A stretch of 64,000 nt of DNA, from positions 1 through 64,000 of the IMG/VR virus record IMGVR_UViG_3300025098_000013. One strand, 5' to 3'. The position numbers were made by a program, and so were the translations under genes. How positions within the stretch are numbered: position 1 is the stretch's first letter; each line of letters opens with the position of its first letter. Origin of the DNA: a virus. Shown here one piece after another: positions 40,625 through 49,186 of this stretch. The notes below the pieces were generated by a model. That model was given only the letters and a program-made list of their open reading frames with translations, was not told the origin of the DNA and made no database searches.

Positions 40625-43140
40625 TGTATCAAAATGTATACTTCGAAAAAGAAAACAACCTCATCCATTGTTGGGATGATGAGAAAGGTTACTTCACATC
40701 TAAATACCGTAGATATGCTTACGTTAGAGATGGGAATGGTGCTCATACTTCTATTCATGGAGAGAGGCTAAAGAAAATCAACTTTTGGAAGCAAGACGAT
40801 GGTCTTGAATTATATGAAAGTGATGTAAACGAGATGACACGTTTTCTGATTGACCAATATGGTGATTCAGATGAGGTATCGAATGGACATACTGTACTTA
40901 CCTTTGATATTGAGGTAGAGATGAATAGTGGTCTGCCTGATACAAATGAAGCTAAGAATGCTATGACCTCAGTCGCAGGTCATGATTCGGTGAGTGGTGA
41001 TTACTTTGTATATGTTGTAAATAAAGGTGAGAAGATTAACAAGACCATCAAAGGTGCTACGGTAGAATCGTTCGATACTGAAGAAGGTATGTTGATTGCG
41101 TTCCTAAACAAATGGAAAGAAATTAATCCAACTATTATTACTGGTTGGAACATTGACTTCTTTGATGTCACGTATCTATACAATCGAATGAAGAGAGTAT
41201 TGGGTGAGTCTACTGCAAATCAATTATCACCAATTGGTAAAGTTCATTGGAATAAGTATCGTAATCGTTATTTGATTGCTGGAGTATCTGCATTGGACTA
41301 CATCGCTTTATTCAAGAACTTTACGTATACTGAATATCCAAACTACCGATTAGACACTATTGCTCGATTAGAGTTGGGTAGAGGTAAGATTGAGTATGAG
41401 GGTAACCTTGACCAATTATTCAGAGATGACTTAGAGAAGTTTATTGAGTACAACTTGGTAGATGTTGAGTTAGTTGTTGATATGGACAAGAAACTTCAGT
41501 TCATTGATTTAGCTAGAGCAATATGTCACGCAGGTCACGTATTTTATGAAGACTTCTTATTCTCGTCAAAATGGCTAGAGGGTGCAATGTTAACGTTCCT
41601 ACGTAGGAGTGGTCGTGTTGCTCCAAACAAACCAAGACGAAGAGCACGTAATGATGATGGAACTGAGGCTGAAGGTAAGTTTACCGGCGCATATGTAAAA
41701 GAACCTAAACCTGGTCTTTACAAATGGGTATATGATTTGGATTTAACATCACTATATCCATCTATCATTATGACCATCAATATCTCGCCAGAGACAAAGA
41801 TTGGTAAGTTAAAGAACTATGTGGCTGAAGACCATATGAAGGGTAAGATTGAAACATATTCAATTATCGATGACGATGGTAATGAGTTTCCTCCATTGGC
41901 TAAGGATAAGTTTATGAACTTTATCGAAAAGTCAAACTACTCAGTTGCTGCTAATGGTGTTCTATATCGTAGAGATAAGGTGGGTGTGATTCCTGAGATT
42001 CTTAATGTTTGGTTTGACAAACGTGTGGAATACAAAGACCTTATGAAGAAGTATGGTAAGGAAGGTAATGATGAGTTGTATAAGTTCTACTCTCAACGTC
42101 AGTTGGTACAAAAGATTATGTTGAACTCCTTATATGGGGTACTTGGTCTACCATCATTCCGATTCTATGATGTGGATAATGCTGAGGCAACCACAATCAC
42201 AGGTCAGACTGTAATTAAGACTACCGAGTTGATTGCTAACCAATACTACACAAAGAACATTGGTAAGGAAGCAGATTATAATGTGTATACTGATACGGAT
42301 TCCGTATTCTATCAGGCAGCACCACTTGTAAAAGCTCGTAATCCTGAAATCGATGAGAACTCGGATGAACAAATGATTCCAGCAATTCTATCAGTCGCTA
42401 AAGAGGTTGAAGAGCACATCAACAAGGTGTATGATATGATGGCATTTAAATTGTTCAACGTAGACACTCACCGATTCGACATCAAACAAGAGACTATCGC
42501 TAAGGGTGGTTTTTGGGTATCGAAGAAGAGATACGCTCAATGGATTATAAATGATAATACCGTTGATTGTGATAAGTTGGATGTGAAGGGGTTAGATGTA
42601 AAACGTTCATCATTTCCAGTATACTTCAAAGAGGTAATGTCTACTGTACTGATGGATATCCTAAAAGATGAGGACAAGAAGAAGTTGGACGATAAAATCC
42701 TAAACTATAAGGATGGGATGACTGACCAACCATTTGTGAATATCGCAAAGAACTCGGCTGTAAAGGATATGTCTAAGTATAGGTTTAAGGACCAAGCACT
42801 TGGTGAGTTCATGAAGGGGACACCTGCTCACGTAAAGGCTGCACTTACTTACAACCAACTATTGAAGAAGTTTGATGCTCCTTACAAATACGAACCAATG
42901 AAGGATGGTGATAAGATTAAGTGGGTATATCTAAAGAAGAATCCACTTGGACTTCAGACTACCGGATTTACTGGTCACTCCGACCCACCTGAGATAAACG
43001 CATTCATTGAACAATACATTGACTATGATTTGATTTGGGAGAAGGAGTTGAATAACAAACTCGATGACTTCTACAAAGCAATGAATTGGGAGAAACCAAA
43101 TCCCAACCTTGCTGCTGCAGCACAATTTTTCTCATTTTAA
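40624..43140 (+). CDS. 43: DNA polymerase, T4 gp43-like (family B)
   Basis: An 838-residue replicative polymerase. 3'-5' exonuclease: TFDIEVEM near 98-104, GWNIDFFDVTYL and later Exo III. Palm motifs: DLDLTSLYPSII (A), KIMLNSLYGVLG (B) and YTDTDSVFY (C). It works with gp45, gp44/62 and gp32, all encoded nearby. The start overlaps the previous stop by one nucleotide. Ends with ...AAAQFFSF, a probable clamp-binding tail (Q-x-x-F-F type). Confidence 0.95.
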   Translation: MYQNVYFEKENNLIHCWDDEKGYFTSKYRRYAYVRDGNGAHTSIHGERLKKINFWKQDDGLELYESDVNEMTRFLIDQYGDSDEVSNGHTVLTFDIEVEMNSGLPDTNEAKNAMTSVAGHDSVSGDYFVYVVNKGEKINKTIKGATVESFDTEEGMLIAFLNKWKEINPTIITGWNIDFFDVTYLYNRMKRVLGESTANQLSPIGKVHWNKYRNRYLIAGVSALDYIALFKNFTYTEYPNYRLDTIARLELGRGKIEYEGNLDQLFRDDLEKFIEYNLVDVELVVDMDKKLQFIDLARAICHAGHVFYEDFLFSSKWLEGAMLTFLRRSGRVAPNKPRRRARNDDGTEAEGKFTGAYVKEPKPGLYKWVYDLDLTSLYPSIIMTINISPETKIGKLKNYVAEDHMKGKIETYSIIDDDGNEFPPLAKDKFMNFIEKSNYSVAANGVLYRRDKVGVIPEILNVWFDKRVEYKDLMKKYGKEGNDELYKFYSQRQLVQKIMLNSLYGVLGLPSFRFYDVDNAEATTITGQTVIKTTELIANQYYTKNIGKEADYNVYTDTDSVFYQAAPLVKARNPEIDENSDEQMIPAILSVAKEVEEHINKVYDMMAFKLFNVDTHRFDIKQETIAKGGFWVSKKRYAQWIINDNTVDCDKLDVKGLDVKRSSFPVYFKEVMSTVLMDILKDEDKKKLDDKILNYKDGMTDQPFVNIAKNSAVKDMSKYRFKDQALGEFMKGTPAHVKAALTYNQLLKKFDAPYKYEPMKDGDKIKWVYLKKNPLGLQTTGFTGHSDPPEINAFIEQYIDYDLIWEKELNNKLDDFYKAMNWEKPNPNLAAAAQFFSF

Positions 43141-43172
43141 TTTGGATAGTCCAATTTAATTTCGTATATTAG
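43141..43172 (+). promoter_or_regulatory. Bacteroidetes-type promoter for the sliding clamp
   Basis: TTTGG at 43141-43145, immediately after the polymerase stop, 19 bp, TATATTAG at 43165-43172; ATG 43197. Confidence 0.72.
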
Positions 43173-43196
43173 TATAATAAATAACAAATAATAACA

Positions 43197-43892
43197 ATGA
43201 AAAAGAATTCTATTGAAGGTTTCATCTCTCGTTACAACTTGGGTGGTGAAGTGGAGTCAGTAAAAGTTAATTCTACTGACGCCGGAATGCAAGTTTCATT
43301 CATCTCTGATGACAAAACTCTATTGGGTACTGTTGAGAGTGAAGAGACTGGTTTTCCAAATGGAGAGTATGGGGTTTATACCACATCTCAATTAAAAGGT
43401 CTACTTGGTGTATTGGGTAGTCAAGTTGATGTATCCGAAGGTACGGCTGCATTGGTATTCTCTGATGGTAAAACTTCAGTAAACTATATGTTGGCTGACC
43501 TCTCAGTTATTCCAGTAGTACCTGAACTAAAACAACTTCCACCATTTACATCTAATGTAACTATGGATGGTGATTTCATCGCTACCTTTACAAAAGCTAA
43601 GGGTGCTATGTCTGATTCAGACACGTTTACATTTACGTGTAAAGAAAACAAAGGTGAGGTAATTTTAGGTTACTCTAAAATCAACTCTAACCGAATCTCT
43701 ATGAATGTCGAGTGTACGTGTGAAAGTGATGTTGAACCAATTTCATTCTCAGCTAAGTACTTGAAAGAGATTCTAAGTGCTAATCGTGGTGCTAAGTCAT
43801 CTTCTTTGAAGATTTCACCACAAGGTCTTGCTCACGTTGCATTTGAGCATGATGGATTCAAGTCTAATTACTATTTAGTAGAGATTAAGTAA
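43197..43892 (+). CDS. 45: Sliding clamp, T4 gp45-like
   Basis: A 231-residue protein with the two-fold clamp pattern: FISRYNLGGEVESVKVN at the N-terminus, LKGLLGVLG, an acidic surface loop and a C-terminal KSNYYLVEIK strand. Length is typical of gp45 (228 in T4). It encircles DNA as a trimer and tethers gp43. It starts behind its own promoter; the clamp-loader genes follow after one unrelated gene. Confidence 0.82.
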   Translation: MKKNSIEGFISRYNLGGEVESVKVNSTDAGMQVSFISDDKTLLGTVESEETGFPNGEYGVYTTSQLKGLLGVLGSQVDVSEGTAALVFSDGKTSVNYMLADLSVIPVVPELKQLPPFTSNVTMDGDFIATFTKAKGAMSDSDTFTFTCKENKGEVILGYSKINSNRISMNVECTCESDVEPISFSAKYLKEILSANRGAKSSSLKISPQGLAHVAFEHDGFKSNYYLVEIK

Positions 43893-43893
43893 T

Positions 43894-45084
43894 ATGCAGT
43901 TTTGGGACACAGAACCAACGAAGCCGGTGTTTGACTATAATGTTGAGAAAGAAAAGTTCATTGAGAATATGGACTACCTTTCGTCAATGTCAGTAGAAGA
44001 GCAGACGCTTTACAAAAAGTGGGATGAGTGGAATTCAGACTTACCAACTTCAATGAAACGGAAAGCCGCAATGGCTCAGTATATTGACCAACTATGGTCA
44101 CCTACTGACATTACGAACAAGGACCAAACAATCAAAGAGATTGAGGACCTTGACCCATACGTTGAGATTGTAACTGACTCCAAAGAATCCACTCGTTGGA
44201 CTGAAATCCGTAAGTTAATCCATACAATGTCATTCACTGCTAATCCAGGTCGTAATGTAAAGATGTACATTAAAGACCGAGTAAGTGGTAAGATGTTGGG
44301 GTTGGTTTCTTTGGGTTCTGATGTCACTTCATTGGGAGTTAGGGATAACTATATAGGATGGACTAAGGAGAACAAATTCCAAGATGGTAGATTGAATCAC
44401 ACTACAATAGCAAGTACTATTGTGTGTACTCAACCATTAGGATATAACTTCTTAGGTGGTAAGTTAGTAGCCTGTATGACTACATCTCCAGTCGTTCGTG
44501 AACATTGGAAAGAAAAGTACGGACAAGAACTTATTGCAGTAGGTACTACTTCACTATATGGTATCCACTCTCAATATAATGGTATTCCACATTTCAAAAC
44601 ATTGGGTGAGTCAGCTGGTAAAGTTGCTACCAAGCCAGATGATTCAGTTTATGATGTATGGCATCAATGGTTAAAAGAAAACCAGCCAGATGAGTATGCT
44701 AGACACACAACTCAGAAGGATGGGATTGCTGGACCTGTATCAGGTGTAAAGCAACGTATCCTATCAATGATATTCAAAGAATTGGGTATTAAACAAAGTC
44801 ATTATATGCATGGATTCAAACGAGGTGTATACTTCGCTATGATGTATGATAATGGAAATGAGTTTCTTCGTAATGAGATTGGCGAAAGTGAATTGAAACT
44901 AAAGAAGAAGTTTGAGGAAGGTGACGATTATACTATGAGGTGGTGGAAGAAGAAGGCTATTAAACGATACTCTAAACTATTTGATGAGGGTCGTATTAAA
45001 CCAGAACCATTATTTTATCTTGACATCATTGGTATGTCTTGGGAAGAAGCAAAAAAACAATACTTAAAAGAAGTAGGACGATGA
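43894..45084 (+). CDS. DUF4338/DruA-like protein
   Basis: A 396-residue protein. The central part, GKMLGLVSLGSDVTSLGVRD, NYIGWTKENK, LNHTTIASTIVCTQPLGYNFLGGKL, REHWKEKYGQELIAVGTTSLYG, then FKTLGESAGK, resembles the DUF4338 fold found in the Druantia defence protein DruA, which includes an IGW segment and a compact domain ending in LG.T.G. As I recall, related proteins occur in T4-like marine phage replication clusters. Role unknown; it sits between clamp and clamp loader, so a replication link is inferred. It overlaps gp44 by ATGA. Confidence 0.45.
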   Translation: MQFWDTEPTKPVFDYNVEKEKFIENMDYLSSMSVEEQTLYKKWDEWNSDLPTSMKRKAAMAQYIDQLWSPTDITNKDQTIKEIEDLDPYVEIVTDSKESTRWTEIRKLIHTMSFTANPGRNVKMYIKDRVSGKMLGLVSLGSDVTSLGVRDNYIGWTKENKFQDGRLNHTTIASTIVCTQPLGYNFLGGKLVACMTTSPVVREHWKEKYGQELIAVGTTSLYGIHSQYNGIPHFKTLGESAGKVATKPDDSVYDVWHQWLKENQPDEYARHTTQKDGIAGPVSGVKQRILSMIFKELGIKQSHYMHGFKRGVYFAMMYDNGNEFLRNEIGESELKLKKKFEEGDDYTMRWWKKKAIKRYSKLFDEGRIKPEPLFYLDIIGMSWEEAKKQYLKEVGR

Positions 45085-46001
45085 GTAATTCACTATGGGT
45101 TGAGAAGTATCGACCAGACACATTAGAAGGTTATGTAGGTAACGACCATATCCTTGAGAAGGTAAAGATTTATATCGAGAATGATGACGTACCACACTTA
45201 CTACTTTATGGAGTAGCAGGTACTGGTAAAACCACTCTCGCTAAAATCATTACAAACCAAATTGATTGTGATGTTATGTACATTAACGCATCTGATGAAA
45301 ACTCAGTAGATGCAGTTAGGGATAAGATTAGAGGGTTCGCATCATCTATGGGATTCCGTAAGTGGAAAGTTGTAATATTAGATGAGTCTGATTACTTAAC
45401 ACCAAACGCACAAGCAGCACTCCGTAATCTTATGGAGACATTCAGTAAGTCAACACGATTTATCTTAACGTGTAACTATGTGGAGAAGGTAATCGACCCT
45501 ATCCAATCAAGATGTCAAACATTTGCTATTGCACCTCCATCAAAGAAGGAAGTAGCTAAACGTTTACACCAAATCTTAAATAAAGAAAGTGTTACGTTTA
45601 ACAACGAAGACCTTGCCGTGTTGGTGAATAGTGGATATCCTGATATTCGTAGAGTACTAAACGCAGCACAACGTCAAGTTGTCAAGGGTGAGTTAAAGAT
45701 TGATACCACATCTACTGTACAAGCTAATTACACCGATAATGTAATTAAGGTTTTACAAAAAAGTGGTGACATCAAAGAACAATTCACGGAAATCAGACAA
45801 ATCATCAATGATTCAAAATTAAAGGATTTTACACCATTGTATCGTTCTCTTTATGACGAGGTAGATAACTACGCAAGTGGTAAAGTGGGTCAGACTATCT
45901 TAAACATCGCAGATGGTCAGTACAAAGACGCAATGGTAGTTGATAAGGAAATCAACGTAATGGCGATGATGTTAAATATATTAATAACAATAGGAAAGTA
46001 A
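45081..46001 (+). CDS. 44: Clamp loader large subunit, T4 gp44-like
   Basis: A 306-residue AAA+ ATPase. LWVEKYRPDTLEGYVG at the N-terminus, Walker A GVAGTGKT, Walker B VVILDESD, sensor 1 FILTCNY and the SRC arginine-finger motif (PIQSRCQTF). It opens gp45 and loads it on primed DNA with gp62. ATG 45081 overlaps the previous stop; a longer frame opens at ATG 45039 but adds a 14-residue basic extension inside the upstream gene. Confidence 0.92.
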   Translation: MSNSLWVEKYRPDTLEGYVGNDHILEKVKIYIENDDVPHLLLYGVAGTGKTTLAKIITNQIDCDVMYINASDENSVDAVRDKIRGFASSMGFRKWKVVILDESDYLTPNAQAALRNLMETFSKSTRFILTCNYVEKVIDPIQSRCQTFAIAPPSKKEVAKRLHQILNKESVTFNNEDLAVLVNSGYPDIRRVLNAAQRQVVKGELKIDTTSTVQANYTDNVIKVLQKSGDIKEQFTEIRQIINDSKLKDFTPLYRSLYDEVDNYASGKVGQTILNIADGQYKDAMVVDKEINVMAMMLNILITIGK

Positions 46002-46004
46002 ATT

Positions 46005-46175
46005 ATGGCAAATTCAAACGAATTATTCGAACAAATGACCGAGCTATTTGCAGACTTCACCGAGTCTCACAATGGAACGACTAAGAAGTCATCTACCCAA
46101 GCTAGAAAAGCAATTGGTGAGTTGAAGAAATTAGTTACTGAGTATCGTAAGGCTTCGGTAGAAGAAAACAAGTAA
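46005..46175 (+). CDS. Hc1/histone H1-like small protein
   Basis: A 56-residue protein too short for many gene finders. Start ATG 46005, 3 nt after the gp44 stop. Residues 25-56 (KKSSTQARKAIGELKKLVTEYRKASVEE) resemble the Hc1 family of small DNA-associated proteins common in Bacteroidetes, with the R-x-x-I/M-x-x-L-K pattern, but it is less basic. Possible nucleoid or replication accessory protein. Followed after 3 nt by a zinc-ribbon gene. Confidence 0.5.
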   Translation: MANSNELFEQMTELFADFTESHNGTTKKSSTQARKAIGELKKLVTEYRKASVEENK

Positions 46176-46178
46176 GTT

Positions 46179-46469
46179 ATGGCTAAGAAAAAAGGTAAAG
46201 TAGTAAGTATGGGTGGTCCATCTAATGCACAACCAGCACCGCAAATACAATTAGACCCATTCAAGTTACCAACAGTAACTTGTCCTAATTGTGATGGTAT
46301 ATTTTTTACGGAAGTTTCCATGTACAAGGAAGTGCCAGCAGTTCAGTCACCATCAGGTCAAGCATCCATGTTACCTATTCCCGTAGTCATTTGTAATGAA
46401 TGTGGGACAGTACATCCAAAGTTCACTCCAAAAGAGTTTTTTGAAGATGGCGGAAGCAAAGAAAGCTAA
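46179..46469 (+). CDS. Zinc-ribbon protein
   Basis: A 96-residue protein with a CPNC (residues about 35-38) and a CNEC (about 72-75) knuckle, the layout of a four-cysteine zinc ribbon separated by a hydrophobic hairpin. The N-terminus is basic and Gly/Pro-rich. Similar zinc-ribbon genes lie next to gp62 in marine T4-like phages, as I recall. Role not known; possibly RNA or protein binding. It overlaps the gp62-like gene by 23 nt. Confidence 0.65.
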   Translation: MAKKKGKVVSMGGPSNAQPAPQIQLDPFKLPTVTCPNCDGIFFTEVSMYKEVPAVQSPSGQASMLPIPVVICNECGTVHPKFTPKEFFEDGGSKES

Positions 46470-46887
46470 GACCTTATTTCAACACCTTTCGGGAATAAAG
46501 GAGAAGAAAACATCTTGGGAGTCCCTTTCAGTTATGGACAAAAAGAGTTTCGAACCATATATGGTAAATAGATTTCTATCTATGAATATGGGTCTTCTTG
46601 AGTTGGTCAATGAGTTACAACAATATACCATTGGCCAACTCTCACCGAAAGATGTATACAAGTTATACTTGGATGTCTTACCTAAGAAAAAGTCATTCGA
46701 CAAGTATATAAAAGCAAAGGGTGGTGACAAGTATAATGATAAGGTATTGAGTTACTTGACACGATACTTCGAAGTATCAGAACGTGAAGTTAAGGATTAT
46801 CTTGAAATTTTATCAAAAGATGAAGTAATTGAGATTATTCAAAAGTTTGGTGTAGATAAAAAAGACATAAAAAAATGGCTGAAATAA
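46447..46887 (+). CDS. 62: Clamp loader small subunit, T4 gp62-like
   Basis: A 146-residue helical protein with FQHLSGIKEKKTSWESL, PYMVNRFLSMNMGLLELVNELQQY and LPKKKSFDKYIKAK, matching the gp62 pattern (fold with NRxLS). It stabilises the gp44 tetramer in the clamp loader. ATG 46447 was chosen because its product starts MAEAKKAKTLFQHL; the frame is open from 46396, within the zinc-ribbon gene. It overlaps the next gene by 13 nt. Confidence 0.75.
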   Translation: MAEAKKAKTLFQHLSGIKEKKTSWESLSVMDKKSFEPYMVNRFLSMNMGLLELVNELQQYTIGQLSPKDVYKLYLDVLPKKKSFDKYIKAKGGDKYNDKVLSYLTRYFEVSEREVKDYLEILSKDEVIEIIQKFGVDKKDIKKWLK

Positions 46888-47285
46888 TAAAAGAAGCAAA
46901 GACTAAAGTTGAGTGGGTTAATGAAGAAGAAAGACCCATATATGGTGAGATGACCGCAAGAGAATTTTGTGAGGATACTTATCCTGAAATGATGGAAGAG
47001 TACAAAAGAATCATGTGGGAACAATACGAGACCTTTTGTAAAAAACAACGAAACTACGGACCAGGTAACATCTCGGTTGGAACTCCGTTGGAGACAAAAG
47101 ATGACGTAAAATTATCACTAACCGGATTATGGTTTAGAATGAACGATAAGGTTCAGAGACTAAAACAACTCGTAGTATTAGGTCAGCCAGATGAGGTTGG
47201 TGAATCACTACAAGATACCTATGCAGATTTATCAGTATATGGTATCATTGCCCAATTAGTCCAAAACGGAAAATGGGCAAAGTAA
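46875..47285 (+). CDS. DUF1599 protein (nucleotide-modification-associated domain 1)
   Basis: A 136-residue helical protein matching DUF1599: YETFCKKQRNYGPGNISVG, then KLSLTGLWFRMNDKVQRLKQL and ESLQDTYADLSVYGIIAQLV. The family is associated with genes for modified nucleotides in phages and bacteria. It overlaps gp62 by 13 nt and closes the replication cluster before a new promoter. With the Mom-like pair and carbamoyltransferase it hints at modified DNA, but none of these is direct proof. Confidence 0.7.
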   Translation: MAEIIKEAKTKVEWVNEEERPIYGEMTAREFCEDTYPEMMEEYKRIMWEQYETFCKKQRNYGPGNISVGTPLETKDDVKLSLTGLWFRMNDKVQRLKQLVVLGQPDEVGESLQDTYADLSVYGIIAQLVQNGKWAK

Positions 47286-47295
47286 TTGTTAAAAC

Positions 47296-47350
47296 TTAAC
47301 AATTTAATAACATTAAAATTTGGTGGTTCCGCCATAATTTTGTATATTAG
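47296..47350 (+). promoter_or_regulatory. Bacteroidetes-type promoter with upstream element, leaderless arrangement
   Basis: TTAACA at 47296 with a degenerate second copy at 47307, TTTGG at 47319-47323, 19 bp, TATATTAG at 47343-47350; ATG 47356 follows after 5 nt. Confidence 0.75.
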
Positions 47351-47355
47351 AGTAT

Positions 47356-48291
47356 ATGAAAAAGTCAGAAGTATCAAATGTGTTTAACCTCTCCATACGA
47401 GAAGACGTAGGTGGGGTTTCCAAAGTATCATACTCCCAATATACGATGTGGGCGAACTGCCCTAAACAATGGAAGTTAACCTATATGGATGGTCACAAAG
47501 ACTTTGACCCATCCATTCACCTTGTCTTTGGTACTGCCATGCACGAGACTCTTCAAGAGTGGTTACAAATCTTGTATAAGGATGGGCCTACTGAAGCAGA
47601 TAAACTCGACTTGGGTCAGTTGTTATTAACTTCAATGGCTAATGAGTACAAATCAATGTCAGAACGATATGGTTCATTCACAACCAAAGCTGAGATGAAC
47701 GAGTTCTACGATGATGGTATTCAAATCATTGACTACATCAAAAAGAATCGTACTGATTACTTCTCAACTAAGAAGTTAAGCTTGAGGGGTGTAGAGTTAC
47801 CAATCTTCCACGAGACCTCAAACAAAAACATTATGATGAAGGGATTCATCGATTTAGTGTTTGAAGACCAAGATGGTATCATAGAGATTTGGGATATCAA
47901 GACATCTACAAGAGGATGGAATGAGTATCAGAAGAAAGATAAAACCAAGACTGCTCAATTAGTTCTATATAAGAAGTTCTTCTCAGAACAATACGGATGG
48001 CCTATCGACAAGATTCAAGTCAGATACTTTATTGTAAAACGTAAGTTGTGGGAAGAAGCAATGTTTGCTCAGAAGAGAGTTCAAGAGTTTGTACCTGCTC
48101 ATGGTAGTATTACAATGAGAAACGTATCAACATCATTCGATGATTTTATATCTAAATCATTCAATGAAGATGGGTCATATAATACTGAAGGTGAGTTTCC
48201 TGCTATCGCAGGTAAGAACTCCAAGAATTGTAAGTATTGTCCTTTCAAGAAAAGTGAGTTGTGTAATCGTAAGGAAAGAATCAAATCCTAA
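47356..48291 (+). CDS. RecB/Cas4-like PD-(D/E)XK nuclease with Fe-S cysteines
   Basis: A 311-residue nuclease. QYTMWANCPKQWKLTY near the N-terminus (first Cys), GTAMHETLQEWL, GFIDLVFED and IIEIWDIKTST (the D...E/D-x-K catalytic motif), a QLVLYKKFF helix, and a C-terminal NCKYCPFKKSELC. One N-terminal and three C-terminal cysteines are the 4Fe-4S arrangement of AddB/Cas4/RecB-type exonucleases. Probably processes DNA ends during recombination-dependent replication. Probably leaderless, from ATG 47356. Confidence 0.82.
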   Translation: MKKSEVSNVFNLSIREDVGGVSKVSYSQYTMWANCPKQWKLTYMDGHKDFDPSIHLVFGTAMHETLQEWLQILYKDGPTEADKLDLGQLLLTSMANEYKSMSERYGSFTTKAEMNEFYDDGIQIIDYIKKNRTDYFSTKKLSLRGVELPIFHETSNKNIMMKGFIDLVFEDQDGIIEIWDIKTSTRGWNEYQKKDKTKTAQLVLYKKFFSEQYGWPIDKIQVRYFIVKRKLWEEAMFAQKRVQEFVPAHGSITMRNVSTSFDDFISKSFNEDGSYNTEGEFPAIAGKNSKNCKYCPFKKSELCNRKERIKS

Positions 48292-48294
48292 TAT

Positions 48295-48825
48295 ATGAGA
48301 AAGTTACTATTAGTACCTGCTATTTTATTAATTTCAGCTACCTACATGATTAAAAAAAAGGAATCTTTAATTAATATTCCTTTAAAAGAAATTAACCAAA
48401 TCGAAGTAACACCCCCAAATGTACAATTAGCACCCGTTTCGTTAAGAAACCTAAACGATTTAGTAGAAGCAATCATTTGGGTAGAAAGTCGTGGTGACAC
48501 GTCTGCATATTGTAAAAAAGAAGATGCTGTTGGTGTTCTTCAAATTAGACCAATAATGTTAAAAGAAGTTAACCGAATTTTGGATTTAAAAGGTTCAGGT
48601 TACATATTTACATTAGAAGACCGATGGAGTAGAGATAAATCTATTCAAATGTTTAACATAGTTGCAAATTATTATCACGAAACAAGTTCATATGAAAAAA
48701 TCGCTAGGTGTTGGAATGGTGGTCCGAAGGGATTACAAAAAAAACAAACCAAGAAGTATTGGAGGAAGGTTCAAAAAAGACTCAAAAAATATGAGAATAG
48801 CACTGCTGGGGAGCCCAACGTATGA
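48295..48825 (+). CDS. Membrane-anchored lytic transglycosylase (probable lysis enzyme)
   Basis: A 176-residue protein with an N-terminal hydrophobic segment (KLLLVPAILLISATYMI), a signal anchor, then an SLT-like domain: VEAIIWVESRGDTSAYCK with the catalytic Glu in VESRGD, GVLQIRPIML, and CWNGGPKGL. It cleaves peptidoglycan glycan strands. It could be the endolysin exported by SecA-type signal-anchor release, or a virion entry enzyme; position outside the tail genes favours lysis. It overlaps the next gene by 35 nt. Confidence 0.75.
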   Translation: MRKLLLVPAILLISATYMIKKKESLINIPLKEINQIEVTPPNVQLAPVSLRNLNDLVEAIIWVESRGDTSAYCKKEDAVGVLQIRPIMLKEVNRILDLKGSGYIFTLEDRWSRDKSIQMFNIVANYYHETSSYEKIARCWNGGPKGLQKKQTKKYWRKVQKRLKKYENSTAGEPNV

Positions 48826-49186
48826 GAATAGGGGTGAAGTAAAAGAACTCGTTTGGAATCTAAAACAAAAATTTGGAGAAGAATTAATACTAATAACACG
48901 TGGAAATACTGATGGTATAGAAAAATGGGTACGTAAGTTCTCATTAGAATTAGGTGTTAAGTATATAGAGTATAATCCAGCACATACTATAATGTCATTA
49001 TATAGTGGCATGGAATCTGAATATTATGGTAAGCCATATCACCCAACTCAGCCTTTACATCAATATGATTGTGTAGTCAGAGGTTCAGATAAGTTATACT
49101 TCTTTGGGGAAATTAAAAAAAATGAATTCAACCATTTTAAACGAGTATTAAGTCGTAATGGTAAAACTGCTAAATTTATACAATGA
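48791..49186 (+). CDS. SLOG/DUF2493-like nucleotide-binding protein
   Basis: A 131-residue Rossmann-like protein. MRIALLGSPTYENRGEV, ILITRGNTDGIEKWVRK, and VKYIEYNPAH resemble DUF2493/YspA proteins, which bind nucleotides or nucleotide-derived ligands. Start ATG 48791 overlaps the transglycosylase by 35 nt; the frame is open from 48662. It overlaps the carbamoyltransferase (ATGA). Role unknown. Confidence 0.5.
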   Translation: MRIALLGSPTYENRGEVKELVWNLKQKFGEELILITRGNTDGIEKWVRKFSLELGVKYIEYNPAHTIMSLYSGMESEYYGKPYHPTQPLHQYDCVVRGSDKLYFFGEIKKNEFNHFKRVLSRNGKTAKFIQ

